Positions 1-5,476 of a stretch of 12,119 nt of DNA are shown piece by piece. This DNA comes from an uncultured bacterium. Its GTDB lineage: Bacteria > Patescibacteriota > Patescibacteriia > CAIQCM01. Each line of letters opens with the position of its first letter. Position 1 is the stretch's first letter. The notes beneath the pieces are model-generated. The model did not search any database. It had not been told where the DNA came from and saw only the letters and a list, made by a program, of their open reading frames with translations. The position numbers were made by a program, and so were the translations under genes. The stretch covers positions 1 through 12,119 of the forward strand of contig CAIQCM010000159.1 in NCBI GenBank assembly GCA_903870305.1, read 5' to 3'.

Positions 1-60
1 CCAAGAAAAAGTTTGGGTTGGAAAACGCCGAACGAGACCTATCGAGAGATACTTAATTCT

Positions 61-237
61 TCAAATGTGCACCAAGTGGTGCATTGCTAAGTTGACTATG
101 CGGATCGTGAAGAGTTCGGGTTTGATCAGTCCCAAGGCGACCAGTGGCCGTTCCCAAGGCCAACCGTTGCCGTCAAAGCCAAGGGCGCCGCTCGCAACCA
201 TATATTCGAAACAATGGCCGTTCGAAAGAGTGATCAT
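61..237 (-). pseudogene. Short pyrD-like ORF: N-terminus of a dihydroorotate dehydrogenase relative, truncated
   Basis: A 58-codon ORF with an excellent start: GGAGG lies 6 nt before the ATG at 237. Residues 1-43 contain SNGHCFEYMVASGALGFDG, then GWPWERPL and GLIKPELFT, which resemble from memory the N-terminus of dihydroorotate dehydrogenases (class 1-like) in CPR genomes. After about residue 44 the similarity stops: the expected TKTLT/GN segment is absent, and a TGA follows at 61-63. Family members are about 300 residues or more, so this is a fragment, a frameshifted gene or an interrupted gene; only 60 nt remain to the window edge. Its context supports the call: it follows pyrE-pyrF and pyrC and has the same promoter design. 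If intact, it would oxidise dihydroorotate to orotate. The family call is moderate; that the ORF is translated is fairly likely. Confidence 0.5.
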
Positions 238-289
238 GATGATCCTCCGTTAAGGTTTTCAAGGTTCATTTAAACTTTTGATGCTCGTG

Positions 290-306
290 CGATGAACCAT
301 TCATCG
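290..306 (-). promoter_or_regulatory. Leader stem-loop upstream of the pyrD-like ORF
   Basis: CGATGAA (290-296) and TTCATCG (300-306) form a perfect 7-bp stem with a 3-nt loop. It sits just downstream of the expected transcription start (about 314), so it would lie near the 5' end of the mRNA. It may stabilise or regulate the message; no known riboswitch is recognised. Confidence 0.4.
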
Positions 307-320
307 TCGGCATCGGCATA

Positions 321-349
321 ACCTTATATGATGTTTTTTGGATTGTAAA
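321..349 (-). promoter_or_regulatory. Predicted promoter of the pyrD-like ORF
   Basis: On the minus strand, TTTACA (349-344) is followed by a 17-nt spacer and TAAGGT (326-321), within TATAAGGTTATGCCGA. The same arrangement recurs at 1635-1663 and 3333-3361, each in front of a pyrimidine gene, and similarly at 5339-5367. The -10 hexamer deviates from TATAAT, but its conservation at matched spacing across four sites is the main support. Confidence 0.6.
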
Positions 350-362
350 GTCAATTTTTCAC

Positions 363-394
363 GAGGCGAAACCTCCTTCGGGAGGACTCGCCTC
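363..394. repeat. Hairpin of the GAGGCGAA(A/G)CCTC family
   Basis: GAGGCGA (363-369) pairs with TCGCCTC (388-394), and inside it CCTCC (372-376) pairs with GGAGG (381-385) around a TTCG loop. It lies between the pyrC terminator and the next promoter. The 13-mer at 363-375 is the exact reverse complement of 3376-3388 and differs by one base from the hairpins at 9366-9386 and 9432-9452, suggesting a small dispersed palindrome family. Confidence 0.5.
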
Positions 395-396
395 AT

Positions 397-439
397 AAAA
401 AAATCGGCGGGCCCGAGGGGGACCGCCGGTTTGCGTTCG
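397..439 (-). terminator. Rho-independent terminator of pyrC
   Basis: In minus-strand reading a GC-rich stem (423-428 with 405-410, plus inner CCC/GGG pairs) is followed by seven Ts (403-397), starting 24 nt past the pyrC stop. It is nearly identical, including its loop and the preceding CGAACGCAAA, to the terminators at 1702-1745 and 3392-3435. Confidence 0.85.
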
Positions 440-462
440 TTGGATGTGATGTTGATGTGTCG

Positions 463-1521
463 TTACCGTCCGACGAGTTTCCAGGGCAGTATTTCGCCGC
501 CTTTGAAAACCCGCACCGTGCCGACTCTTTCCGGGATCGTGAACGACCCGCGAACGAGAGTCATGGTTTCTTTGCTCGGTTCGAGACCATAGATCTCGGC
601 GAGGTTTACGGACATGAATGCGCCAAGTTTGTCCAGCGCGCCATCTTCGTCAAAGACCGTCGCATATAGTTCGGGTGCTGCCGGCGCGGTAAAAATGCCG
701 GCGGAGCATCCGAAACCGCGCGCTTTGGCCGCTTCATCCCATGGCGCCGAATCGGTGCCGGCGCCAAAGCGGGGATGACCCGCGGTGACGATCGCACGAA
801 CTTTCCGCCGGTGGTCGTCGCGCTTGGGCACTGGCTTGCAGTATTTGAACGGATTCATTCCGCCGTCGAACATGGCGTTGCGGTTGATCATGAGATGATG
901 GGCCGTGACCGTGGCGAACACGTTGTCTCCTGCCGAAACCACGAACTCCGCCGACCGGTTGTCCGTAATGTGTTCGAATACGATCTTCAGACCGGGGAAT
1001 GCTTCGTGCAGCGGTATTACGTTCAAGTAAAGGCAGATCATCTCGCGATCGAATTCGTCGATTTCGGGATCGACGGATTCGAAGTGACCCAGGAGTGGAA
1101 TGCCTTCCTTTTCCATGGCCGCAAAGACCGGGTAGCGCCCGCGAATGTCTTTGACGGCACGGCTCGAGTGGCTGGTGCCGCCGGACCCGTCCTTGCGCGC
1201 GAGATAGAGTTTTACCGCGCGCCAGACGCCTTCCTTGTAACCGCTAACAACATCTTCGGGGGCGGTCTCGTCGGTGAGGTAGCAGGTCATGATCGGCGTG
1301 AAGTCGCTTCCGGGCGGCAACATGCTGATGATCCGGTCGCGATACGCAATCGCTTTTACGATCGTCGAGATCTCGTTCGGGGGCGGAAGGTTGCCCATGA
1401 TGACGGCCGCCGTCGCTTGCGAGGCAAGCGTGTGCGGCAGAACCGTGCGGAGCATATCGCCGTCGCGCAAATGCAAGTGTCGGTCAAACCAGCGGGGGAT
1501 GGTGATGGAATCTGTTCCCAT
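463..1521 (-). CDS. pyrC: Dihydroorotase (PyrC, class II type)
   Basis: Catalyses reversible cyclisation of N-carbamoyl-L-aspartate to dihydroorotate in the cytoplasm. The 352-residue product matches the E. coli-type dihydroorotase along its length: DRHLHLRDGD near residues 13-22 (two metal His), MGNLPPP near 42-48, the carbamylated-lysine position in RAVKLY (about K104), HFE (about H146), VFEHIT (about H184), TAHHLM and GTDSAPW (catalytic Asp about 257). One oddity: the His after SAP in the usual GTDSAPH, a substrate-contacting residue in E. coli, is Trp here. The ATG at 1521 is preferred over an in-frame GTG at 1536 because GGAAAGG lies 6 nt before it; that ribosome site would otherwise be inside the gene. 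Its own promoter (1635-1663) and terminator (397-439) make it a single-gene unit. Confidence 0.93.
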   Translation of the reverse strand: MGTDSITIPRWFDRHLHLRDGDMLRTVLPHTLASQATAAVIMGNLPPPNEISTIVKAIAYRDRIISMLPPGSDFTPIMTCYLTDETAPEDVVSGYKEGVWRAVKLYLARKDGSGGTSHSSRAVKDIRGRYPVFAAMEKEGIPLLGHFESVDPEIDEFDREMICLYLNVIPLHEAFPGLKIVFEHITDNRSAEFVVSAGDNVFATVTAHHLMINRNAMFDGGMNPFKYCKPVPKRDDHRRKVRAIVTAGHPRFGAGTDSAPWDEAAKARGFGCSAGIFTAPAAPELYATVFDEDGALDKLGAFMSVNLAEIYGLEPSKETMTLVRGSFTIPERVGTVRVFKGGEILPWKLVGR

Positions 1522-1634
1522 AACTGACCTTTCCACGATCGTTCATGGCCGTTGCCTACGGCTCACGCACTCACGTTTTCAATGTCCTGTTTAATATTTG
1601 GCGTCGAGCGATCAATATCTCGCACGTCGGCATA

Positions 1635-1663
1635 ACCTTATATGAGGGTGCATTTGTTGTAAA
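1635..1663 (-). promoter_or_regulatory. Predicted promoter of pyrC
   Basis: TTTACA (1663-1658), a 17-nt spacer and TAAGGT (1640-1635) inside TATAAGGTTATGCCGA, read on the minus strand. The sequence from TATAAGG to GCCGA is identical to that at the pyrD-like promoter. The expected leader to the ATG at 1521 is about 107 nt. Confidence 0.62.
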
Positions 1664-1701
1664 GGTCGTATTTTTACGAGGTTGTACTTCGTGGAAAATG
1701 T

Positions 1702-1745
1702 AAAAAAACCGGCGGGGCCCGAGGGGGACCGCCGGTTTGCGTTCG
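1702..1745 (-). terminator. Rho-independent terminator of pyrEF
   Basis: A perfect 10-bp stem pairs 1729-1738 with 1706-1715, extended by inner G/C pairs and followed on the minus strand by seven Ts (1708-1702). It begins 18 nt past the pyrF stop. It shares its loop and flank with the two other terminators of this family. Confidence 0.88.
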
Positions 1746-1762
1746 CGTGTGTTGCGAGATTG

Positions 1763-2524
1763 TCAGGCGCAGGCCGAGGCAATCTCGTCGATCGTGCGCA
1801 TGGTTGCGTCGTATGGATTGTCGGCCCTGACGATCGGACGACCGACGACGACGCGATCGGCACCGGCCTGGATGGCCTTGGTAGGGGTCATGATACGATC
1901 AGAGTTTTGATCGTCGCCTTCGACGAGCGACCAAACGGGGCGGATTGCCGGCGTGTTGAGCGTCATGTCGTCACCGACAATGCCGCGCAACATCTCAGCT
2001 TCTTTTGCCGACGAGATGAGGCCATCGAGTCCGGCTTTGGCCGCGAGTTTGGCAAAGCGCTCGACTCCCGGACCAACATCGCAGGAGAACATGTCTTGAG
2101 TGTCCTTATCCTTGAGACTGGTGAGTACGGTGACGCCGAGCACTTCGGTGCCGGGCATTGCGGCCTTGAGATCAGGAAGTGCTGCCTTGAGCGCCGCCAT
2201 TGCCGCGTTGCCTGCTTGGCACATCACGGTGAGCAACGCGGGTTGCGCTTCGGTCAGTAGCATGGCATCAGTGGTGAGCGTCTCAGGGATATCGACGAGC
2301 TTGAGGTCGGCAAATACTTCGAGGCCGCGCGCCCTAATCTCGTCGATGAGATTGTAGCCGGTGGCCCGGAGGATGGTGTTTATCTTGATGCAAACGCCGG
2401 TTCCTTTCAGGCTGTCGGCGAGTGCCAAGACCCGTGCCTTGACCTCTTTGCGACCACCGCCGGACGAAGGTTGAAAGTCGGCGGCCACGATCAGTCGTTC
2501 TTGGGGAGTGAGTTGCTTTCGCAT
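1763..2524 (-). CDS. pyrF: Orotidine 5'-phosphate decarboxylase
   Basis: Decarboxylates OMP to UMP, the last step of de novo pyrimidine synthesis. The 253-residue product has AADF near the N-terminus, a substrate-lysine strand IKIN (K47), the family signature FADLKLVDIPET (D73, K75, D78, the catalytic Asp-Lys-Asp array), TPAIRP near 191-196 and the phosphate-binding end AGADRVVVGRPI (R229). The start chosen is the ATG at 2524, with AAGGAAG about 7 nt before it; the reading frame stays open upstream to 2644, but that part overlaps pyrE and has no family similarity. It lies 23 nt after pyrE, with which it must be co-transcribed, and is followed directly by a strong terminator. Length is normal for the family. 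Confidence 0.93.
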   Translation of the reverse strand: MRKQLTPQERLIVAADFQPSSGGGRKEVKARVLALADSLKGTGVCIKINTILRATGYNLIDEIRARGLEVFADLKLVDIPETLTTDAMLLTEAQPALLTVMCQAGNAAMAALKAALPDLKAAMPGTEVLGVTVLTSLKDKDTQDMFSCDVGPGVERFAKLAAKAGLDGLISSAKEAEMLRGIVGDDMTLNTPAIRPVWSLVEGDDQNSDRIMTPTKAIQAGADRVVVGRPIVRADNPYDATMRTIDEIASACA

Positions 2525-2547
2525 GTCAGTTCTTCCTTTCCTGTGTT

Positions 2548-3258
2548 TCAGTAGTCGGCGTTCAACGCTGCCCAGTTCTCGACGCCCTTGGGTCGGATCG
2601 CTTGTGATCCTTCCTTGCAGAGCGGACATTCTTCCGGCGTCCACATTGGCATGGGCTTGTCGATCAAGGCGACGATTTGTTTGCCGCCGACCTCTTTTAG
2701 ACCGGAACGGTTCACGAGTACGAGGATGTAAGGCAGGGTTTCGCCTCCGGCTTCGGATACTGCGTTGACGGTAAGCTCGACGCTGCCGCCGGTGGTGAGA
2801 ACATCCTCTACCGCGAGAACCGTCTCGCCATGCCGTAGCGCAGTGCGTTTTAGAATCATGCGTTTGTCGCCGCCTTTATCGTCTTTTTCCGTAAAGGCGC
2901 AACGGCATGAACCGTCATAGAGTTTGTTGATGCTCGTAGCGATGCAGTGCGCAATGGTGATGGCGCCCATGGCTGGTCCGACCACGCGTTCAATCAGGCG
3001 GATATAGTCGCCTTTCATGATGACGTCATTGACGCCGCCCATGGTTTCCTCGAACATGACGACGAGCCGGTCGCAAGCCGCGTTAAGGAGACTCGGAACC
3101 TCCGTGACCAGCCCGCTGTTGAAGAATCCGCTTGAATGCTTTCCAGATGTGAGCAGGGCGTGCGGACGCTTGGGGTTTCCGTCATGGATCCAAAGTGCGC
3201 CGCATTCTTTGTACAACCTGATCCAATGATCTTCATTGAGCGTTTTGGTTTGTGGCAT
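2548..3258 (-). CDS. pyrE: Orotate phosphoribosyltransferase
   Basis: Joins orotate to PRPP to give OMP. In the 236-residue product the PRPP-binding loop is plain: VLAVEDVLTTGGS (about 147-159). LTSGKHSSGFFNSG (36-49) is the N-terminal substrate segment of this family, and VVGPAMGAITIAH (92-104) corresponds to its conserved GxxxGaip region. A CPLCKEGS segment near 211-218 resembles a tail I have seen in CPR phosphoribosyltransferases; its role is unknown. The ATG at 3258 has AAAGGA 7 nt upstream. It is the first gene of a pyrE-pyrF operon, read from the promoter at 3333-3361, with two leader stem-loops between. A related purine-type phosphoribosyltransferase is possible, but pyrF and pyrC next door favour orotate. 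Confidence 0.88.
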   Translation of the reverse strand: MPQTKTLNEDHWIRLYKECGALWIHDGNPKRPHALLTSGKHSSGFFNSGLVTEVPSLLNAACDRLVVMFEETMGGVNDVIMKGDYIRLIERVVGPAMGAITIAHCIATSINKLYDGSCRCAFTEKDDKGGDKRMILKRTALRHGETVLAVEDVLTTGGSVELTVNAVSEAGGETLPYILVLVNRSGLKEVGGKQIVALIDKPMPMWTPEECPLCKEGSQAIRPKGVENWAALNADY

Positions 3259-3285
3259 GGACTGTTCCTTTCAAAGGACGGTTTT

Positions 3286-3327
3286 GCGCCGCAAAGGCGC
3301 GTTCGATCGGCCAGAATGTTCCGATCG
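3286..3327 (-). promoter_or_regulatory. Two leader stem-loops ahead of pyrE
   Basis: CGATCGG (3304-3310) pairs with CCGATCG (3321-3327), placing a 7-bp stem at the predicted 5' end of the transcript. Next to it GCGCC (3286-3290) pairs with GGCGC (3296-3300). An alternative fold pairs TTTGCG with CGCAAA (3283-3295). No T-tract follows, so simple attenuation is not evident; 5'-end protection or translational control is possible. Confidence 0.4.
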
Positions 3328-3332
3328 ACACA

Positions 3333-3361
3333 ACCTTACATAATGTCTTTTGCATTGTAAA
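3333..3361 (-). promoter_or_regulatory. Predicted promoter of pyrEF
   Basis: TTTACA (3361-3356), a 17-nt spacer and TAAGGT (3338-3333), followed by TGTGTCGA. It matches the pyrC and pyrD-like promoters in the -35, the spacer length and the TAAGGTTRTGYCGA tail. Confidence 0.62.
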
Positions 3362-3371
3362 GGGATTCCTT

Positions 3372-3390
3372 TCCGAGGTTTCGCCTCGGA
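3372..3390. repeat. Hairpin of the CCGAGG(T/C)TTCGCCTCGG family
   Basis: TCCGAGG (3372-3378) pairs with CCTCGGA (3384-3390). It lies between the terminator at 3392 and the pyrEF promoter, the same relative place as the hairpin at 363-394. Its 17-nt core differs by one base from the reverse complement of the palindromes inside the GHL15-like gene. Confidence 0.5.
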
Positions 3391-3391
3391 T

Positions 3392-3435
3392 AAAAAAGCG
3401 GCGGAGCCCCGAGGGGGTCCGCCGTTTTGCGTTCG
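3392..3435 (-). terminator. Rho-independent terminator of the glycosyltransferase/small-gene unit
   Basis: CGGCGGA (3399-3405) pairs with TCCGCCG (3418-3424), with inner C/G pairs. On the minus strand six Ts (3397-3392) follow. It starts 17 nt past the stop of the 89-residue gene. Third member of the near-identical terminator family. Confidence 0.85.
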
Positions 3436-3451
3436 CGAGCAATCTTTTTGT

Positions 3452-3721
3452 TCAATCGTCCACGAATTCGAACGCGGTCGCCTTGGGAACCGGCTTGATG
3501 TTCATGCCAAACCAGCGGGCGGCCGCAAGCGCGCGGTTGTAGAACGCGGCCAGGCCATCGACGACGCCGTCGAAGGTTGGGTCATTGACCCCGTCCTTCA
3601 CATACTCGAGGAGCGCGCCGCTTGGGCTGAAGTATCGCATCAGCCCGTCGGTGGAATTCCAGCAGACCCTGCTACGGGCAACCAGCTCGACCCTGATCCC
3701 ATCGGGATTCTTAAAGTACAT
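3452..3721 (-). CDS. Small hypothetical protein (89 aa)
   Basis: I do not recognise the family. The start is convincing: AGGAGG lies 5 nt before the ATG at 3721, the best Shine-Dalgarno in the window. The product begins MYFKNPDGIRVELVARSRV, looks soluble and mixed alpha/beta, is rich in aromatic residues (F/Y/W), and ends in acidic residues. There is no signal peptide, membrane segment or Cys cluster. It starts 25 nt after the 101-residue gene and is followed by a strong terminator, so it is the last gene of the unit. The good ribosome site plus correct terminator placement make it a real gene despite its size. Confidence 0.75.
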   Translation of the reverse strand: MYFKNPDGIRVELVARSRVCWNSTDGLMRYFSPSGALLEYVKDGVNDPTFDGVVDGLAAFYNRALAAARWFGMNIKPVPKATAFEFVDD

Positions 3722-3746
3722 TCAATCCTCCTGTTGTTGTTTTCCG

Positions 3747-4052
3747 TCAGAGCTTTTCCGTTTCGGCGATCGTCAGGACCCGCGGTTTGGCGGGCGGGTT
3801 TCGATATCTTTTCAGCTTGTCTTCGACAAACTCGCTCCGGCAGACAGACATGGTCTTGATCGTTCCGCGAAACGAGGGGTTTGGGTTCCATCTTTCCGCA
3901 AAAACCCGAGCGTCTTTTGCGCTTGCAAACTTTTTCGGCAGAACGAAATCGACGAAATGAGGATCACCGTACGATTCCATTTTGCAGATCATTGAGAAAT
4001 GGCGCGGCACGTTTGCTTGTGCTTGCCTGCTTCTGTTTTGCCAATGTGGCAT
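3747..4052 (-). CDS. Small hypothetical protein (101 aa)
   Basis: Family not recognised. GGAGG lies about 4 nt before the ATG at 4052, supporting this start over the internal Met at residue 21, which has no ribosome site. The N-terminal 20 residues are basic and polar; residues 25-100 contain DPHFVDFVLPKKFASAKDAR and RYRNPPAKPRVLTIAETEKL, suggesting a small soluble alpha/beta domain with many Lys/Arg. No membrane segment. It begins 36 nt after the glycosyltransferase stop. The gap is purine-rich with no visible promoter, so co-transcription with the glycosyltransferase is likely. It is followed 25 nt later by another small gene. Confidence 0.72.
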   Translation of the reverse strand: MPHWQNRSRQAQANVPRHFSMICKMESYGDPHFVDFVLPKKFASAKDARVFAERWNPNPSFRGTIKTMSVCRSEFVEDKLKRYRNPPAKPRVLTIAETEKL

Positions 4053-4088
4053 GTCTCCTCCTCTTGCGTTTTGGTTTTGGGTTTTAGT

Positions 4089-5234
4089 TTAAATTTCCTC
4101 GGTTTCCGACAGCGCGACAAGCGCCGGCGCAGTGGCCAAGTACACATCCTTGGTGTCAGATGCAATCTTGTCCCATGCAAAGGAATTTAAAATGCGCGCG
4201 CCGGTAATTTTAGCGCGTTCCTTGGCACCGTCCAAGTCGCCCAGCGTTTCCTGAAGACAGGCGGCGAGTTCCAAAATATTTTTGGATTCAAAATAGGTTC
4301 CTTCGCCGTTTAAGATTTCTTTGTGCGCGGCAATATCGGACGCGACGATCGGAATATTCTCGCTGGCGGCTTCCAAGACCACGATCGGCATTGATTCGCA
4401 CTCCGACGGTTGCACAAAAAGCGCGGCGCCGCGGTAAAGGGCGGCGAGTTTCGCGCCGGTCTGGTTCCCCACAAATTTGACGTTCGCGCCGCGAGCGAGC
4501 GCGGTCAGTTCGCGGACGTATTTTTGGTCGCACGCTTCGCCGGTTACTATTAGCGGATAGCGTTCGCGGGTCTCGGCGGGAAGCTGGCGGTACGCGGAAA
4601 TAAGCGTATGAACGCCTTTGAGGCGGATAAGGCGGCCGACGAAAAGCAGATAGCGGCCGGGCGCCAAATTCCATTCGGTCAGTAAGCCGGGGTTGGAGTC
4701 GGGGAAAGTCGTAACGCCGTTGGGCAGATAAGATGCGTCAATGCCATAGACGTCGCGGCAATAATTTTCCAGCATTTGCGAAACGGCGATCGTGCGGTCG
4801 GCGTAGCGGCAGGCCGTCCATTCGCCGGCGCGCAACATAATGCGCGCAAAAAGACCCCACTTGTCGTGGTTGCGGTCGATCGAATGGAACGTGACGACGA
4901 CGCGCGTTCTTGGGGCAAGCAGGCGGGGGATCCAGGCGCAAAGCGACGGGCCGACGCCGTGGTAATGGATGATGTCGGGTTTTTCAACGAAGATTGCGTG
5001 GAGGGTGGAAATGAAAGTGTGCGAGATCGCGTCCAAATGTTTTGTATGCAAAGTCGGCATGAAGATCTTTTTCACGTTGCCGTGCTCTTCACGATCCGCG
5101 CAATACCAACGGCGGCAGTAGACGGAAACGTCTACGCCGGTTCGCGTTAGCTCATTCGAGAGTTCCTCGACATGGCGCTCAATCCCGCCAAAAATGGCCG
5201 GGATCCCTTTTTGTCCGATCATGACGACTTTCAT
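4089..5234 (-). CDS. GT4-family glycosyltransferase (GT-B fold)
   Basis: Transfers a sugar from an activated donor to a glycan or lipid acceptor, probably in surface polysaccharide synthesis; donor and acceptor cannot be read from sequence. The 381-residue product begins MKVVMIGQKGIPAIFGGIER, the GT-B N-terminal nucleotide-fold start with the GGxE loop. It has HYHGVGPSL (about 90-98), FVGRLIRLKGVHTLI (198-212; donor-phosphate Arg/Lys) and the C-terminal EX7E pair in SECESMPIVVLEA (E280, E288). The start at MKVV is chosen because homologues begin there. In-frame ATGs upstream arise from the heptamer array that fills the leader, and no Shine-Dalgarno is visible at any of them. A promoter sits at 5339-5367; two small genes follow. 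Confidence 0.9.
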   Translation of the reverse strand: MKVVMIGQKGIPAIFGGIERHVEELSNELTRTGVDVSVYCRRWYCADREEHGNVKKIFMPTLHTKHLDAISHTFISTLHAIFVEKPDIIHYHGVGPSLCAWIPRLLAPRTRVVVTFHSIDRNHDKWGLFARIMLRAGEWTACRYADRTIAVSQMLENYCRDVYGIDASYLPNGVTTFPDSNPGLLTEWNLAPGRYLLFVGRLIRLKGVHTLISAYRQLPAETRERYPLIVTGEACDQKYVRELTALARGANVKFVGNQTGAKLAALYRGAALFVQPSECESMPIVVLEAASENIPIVASDIAAHKEILNGEGTYFESKNILELAACLQETLGDLDGAKERAKITGARILNSFAWDKIASDTKDVYLATAPALVALSETEEI

Positions 5235-5238
5235 ATTT

Positions 5239-5326
5239 GCATTAAGCATGGAACATGAAGCATGAAGCATTTTTGCGTTCCGCAGAACGCCTTAATGTTT
5301 CATGTTGTGTGATTCATGTTTCATTT
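5239..5326. repeat. Inverted pair of five-unit heptamer arrays around a hairpin (locus A)
   Basis: Plus-strand left half, 5239-5273, is five 7-mers: GCATTAA, GCATGGA, ACATGAA, GCATGAA, GCATTTT. The right half, 5292-5326, read on the minus strand outer to inner is AAATGAA, ACATGAA, TCACACA, ACATGAA, ACATTAA. The 18-nt core carries GCGTTC (5275-5280) and GAACGC (5285-5290), a perfect 6-bp stem with a 4-nt loop. The structure fills almost the whole predicted 5' leader of the glycosyltransferase mRNA and reaches to within 5 nt of its ATG. Confidence 0.8.
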
Positions 5327-5338
5327 AAACAACGTCGA

Positions 5339-5367
5339 ACCTTACCAAAAAACGGCCATTTTGTCAA
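5339..5367 (-). promoter_or_regulatory. Predicted promoter of the glycosyltransferase
   Basis: A consensus TTGACA (5367-5362), a 17-nt spacer and TAAGGT (5344-5339), then TCGACG. Same -10 hexamer and spacing as the three pyrimidine promoters. The inferred start near 5332 puts heptamer locus A wholly within the leader. Confidence 0.65.
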
Positions 5368-5427
5368 TGCTCTAATAAGGCAAGGATTTGAGCCATTTTT
5401 TGGCTAGAAAAAAGGGTTTTTGTAATT

Positions 5428-5459
5428 AAAAAAGCGGCTCATGCCAAGGCATGAGCCGC
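5428..5459 (-). terminator. Rho-independent terminator of the ROK gene
   Basis: A perfect 12-bp inverted repeat, GCGGCTCATGCC (5434-5445) and GGCATGAGCCGC (5448-5459), followed on the minus strand by six Ts (5433-5428). It begins 18 nt after the ROK stop and does not belong to the pyrimidine terminator family. Confidence 0.92.
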
Positions 5460-5476
5460 GCGAAATTTCTCGATGT

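Noticed and set aside
61..63. UGA recoded as glycine (Gracilibacteria/Absconditabacteria code), letting the pyrD-like ORF continue
   Set aside because: TGA ends pyrE, pyrF and the HAD gene at the expected family lengths, and the sequence after 61 does not resume the family pattern.
775..1527. 250-codon open frame on the plus strand opposite pyrC
   Set aside because: It is antisense to a well-supported pyrC with all active-site motifs, has no recognisable product, and is explained by GC-rich codon structure.
2525..2644. Upstream extension of pyrF
   Set aside because: It overlaps the end of pyrE, has no family similarity, and the ATG at 2524 has a good ribosome site.
5235..5270. Longer N-terminus for the glycosyltransferase starting at 5270
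   Set aside because: The extra 12 residues are encoded by the heptamer array, and homologues begin at MKVVMIG-type sequence.
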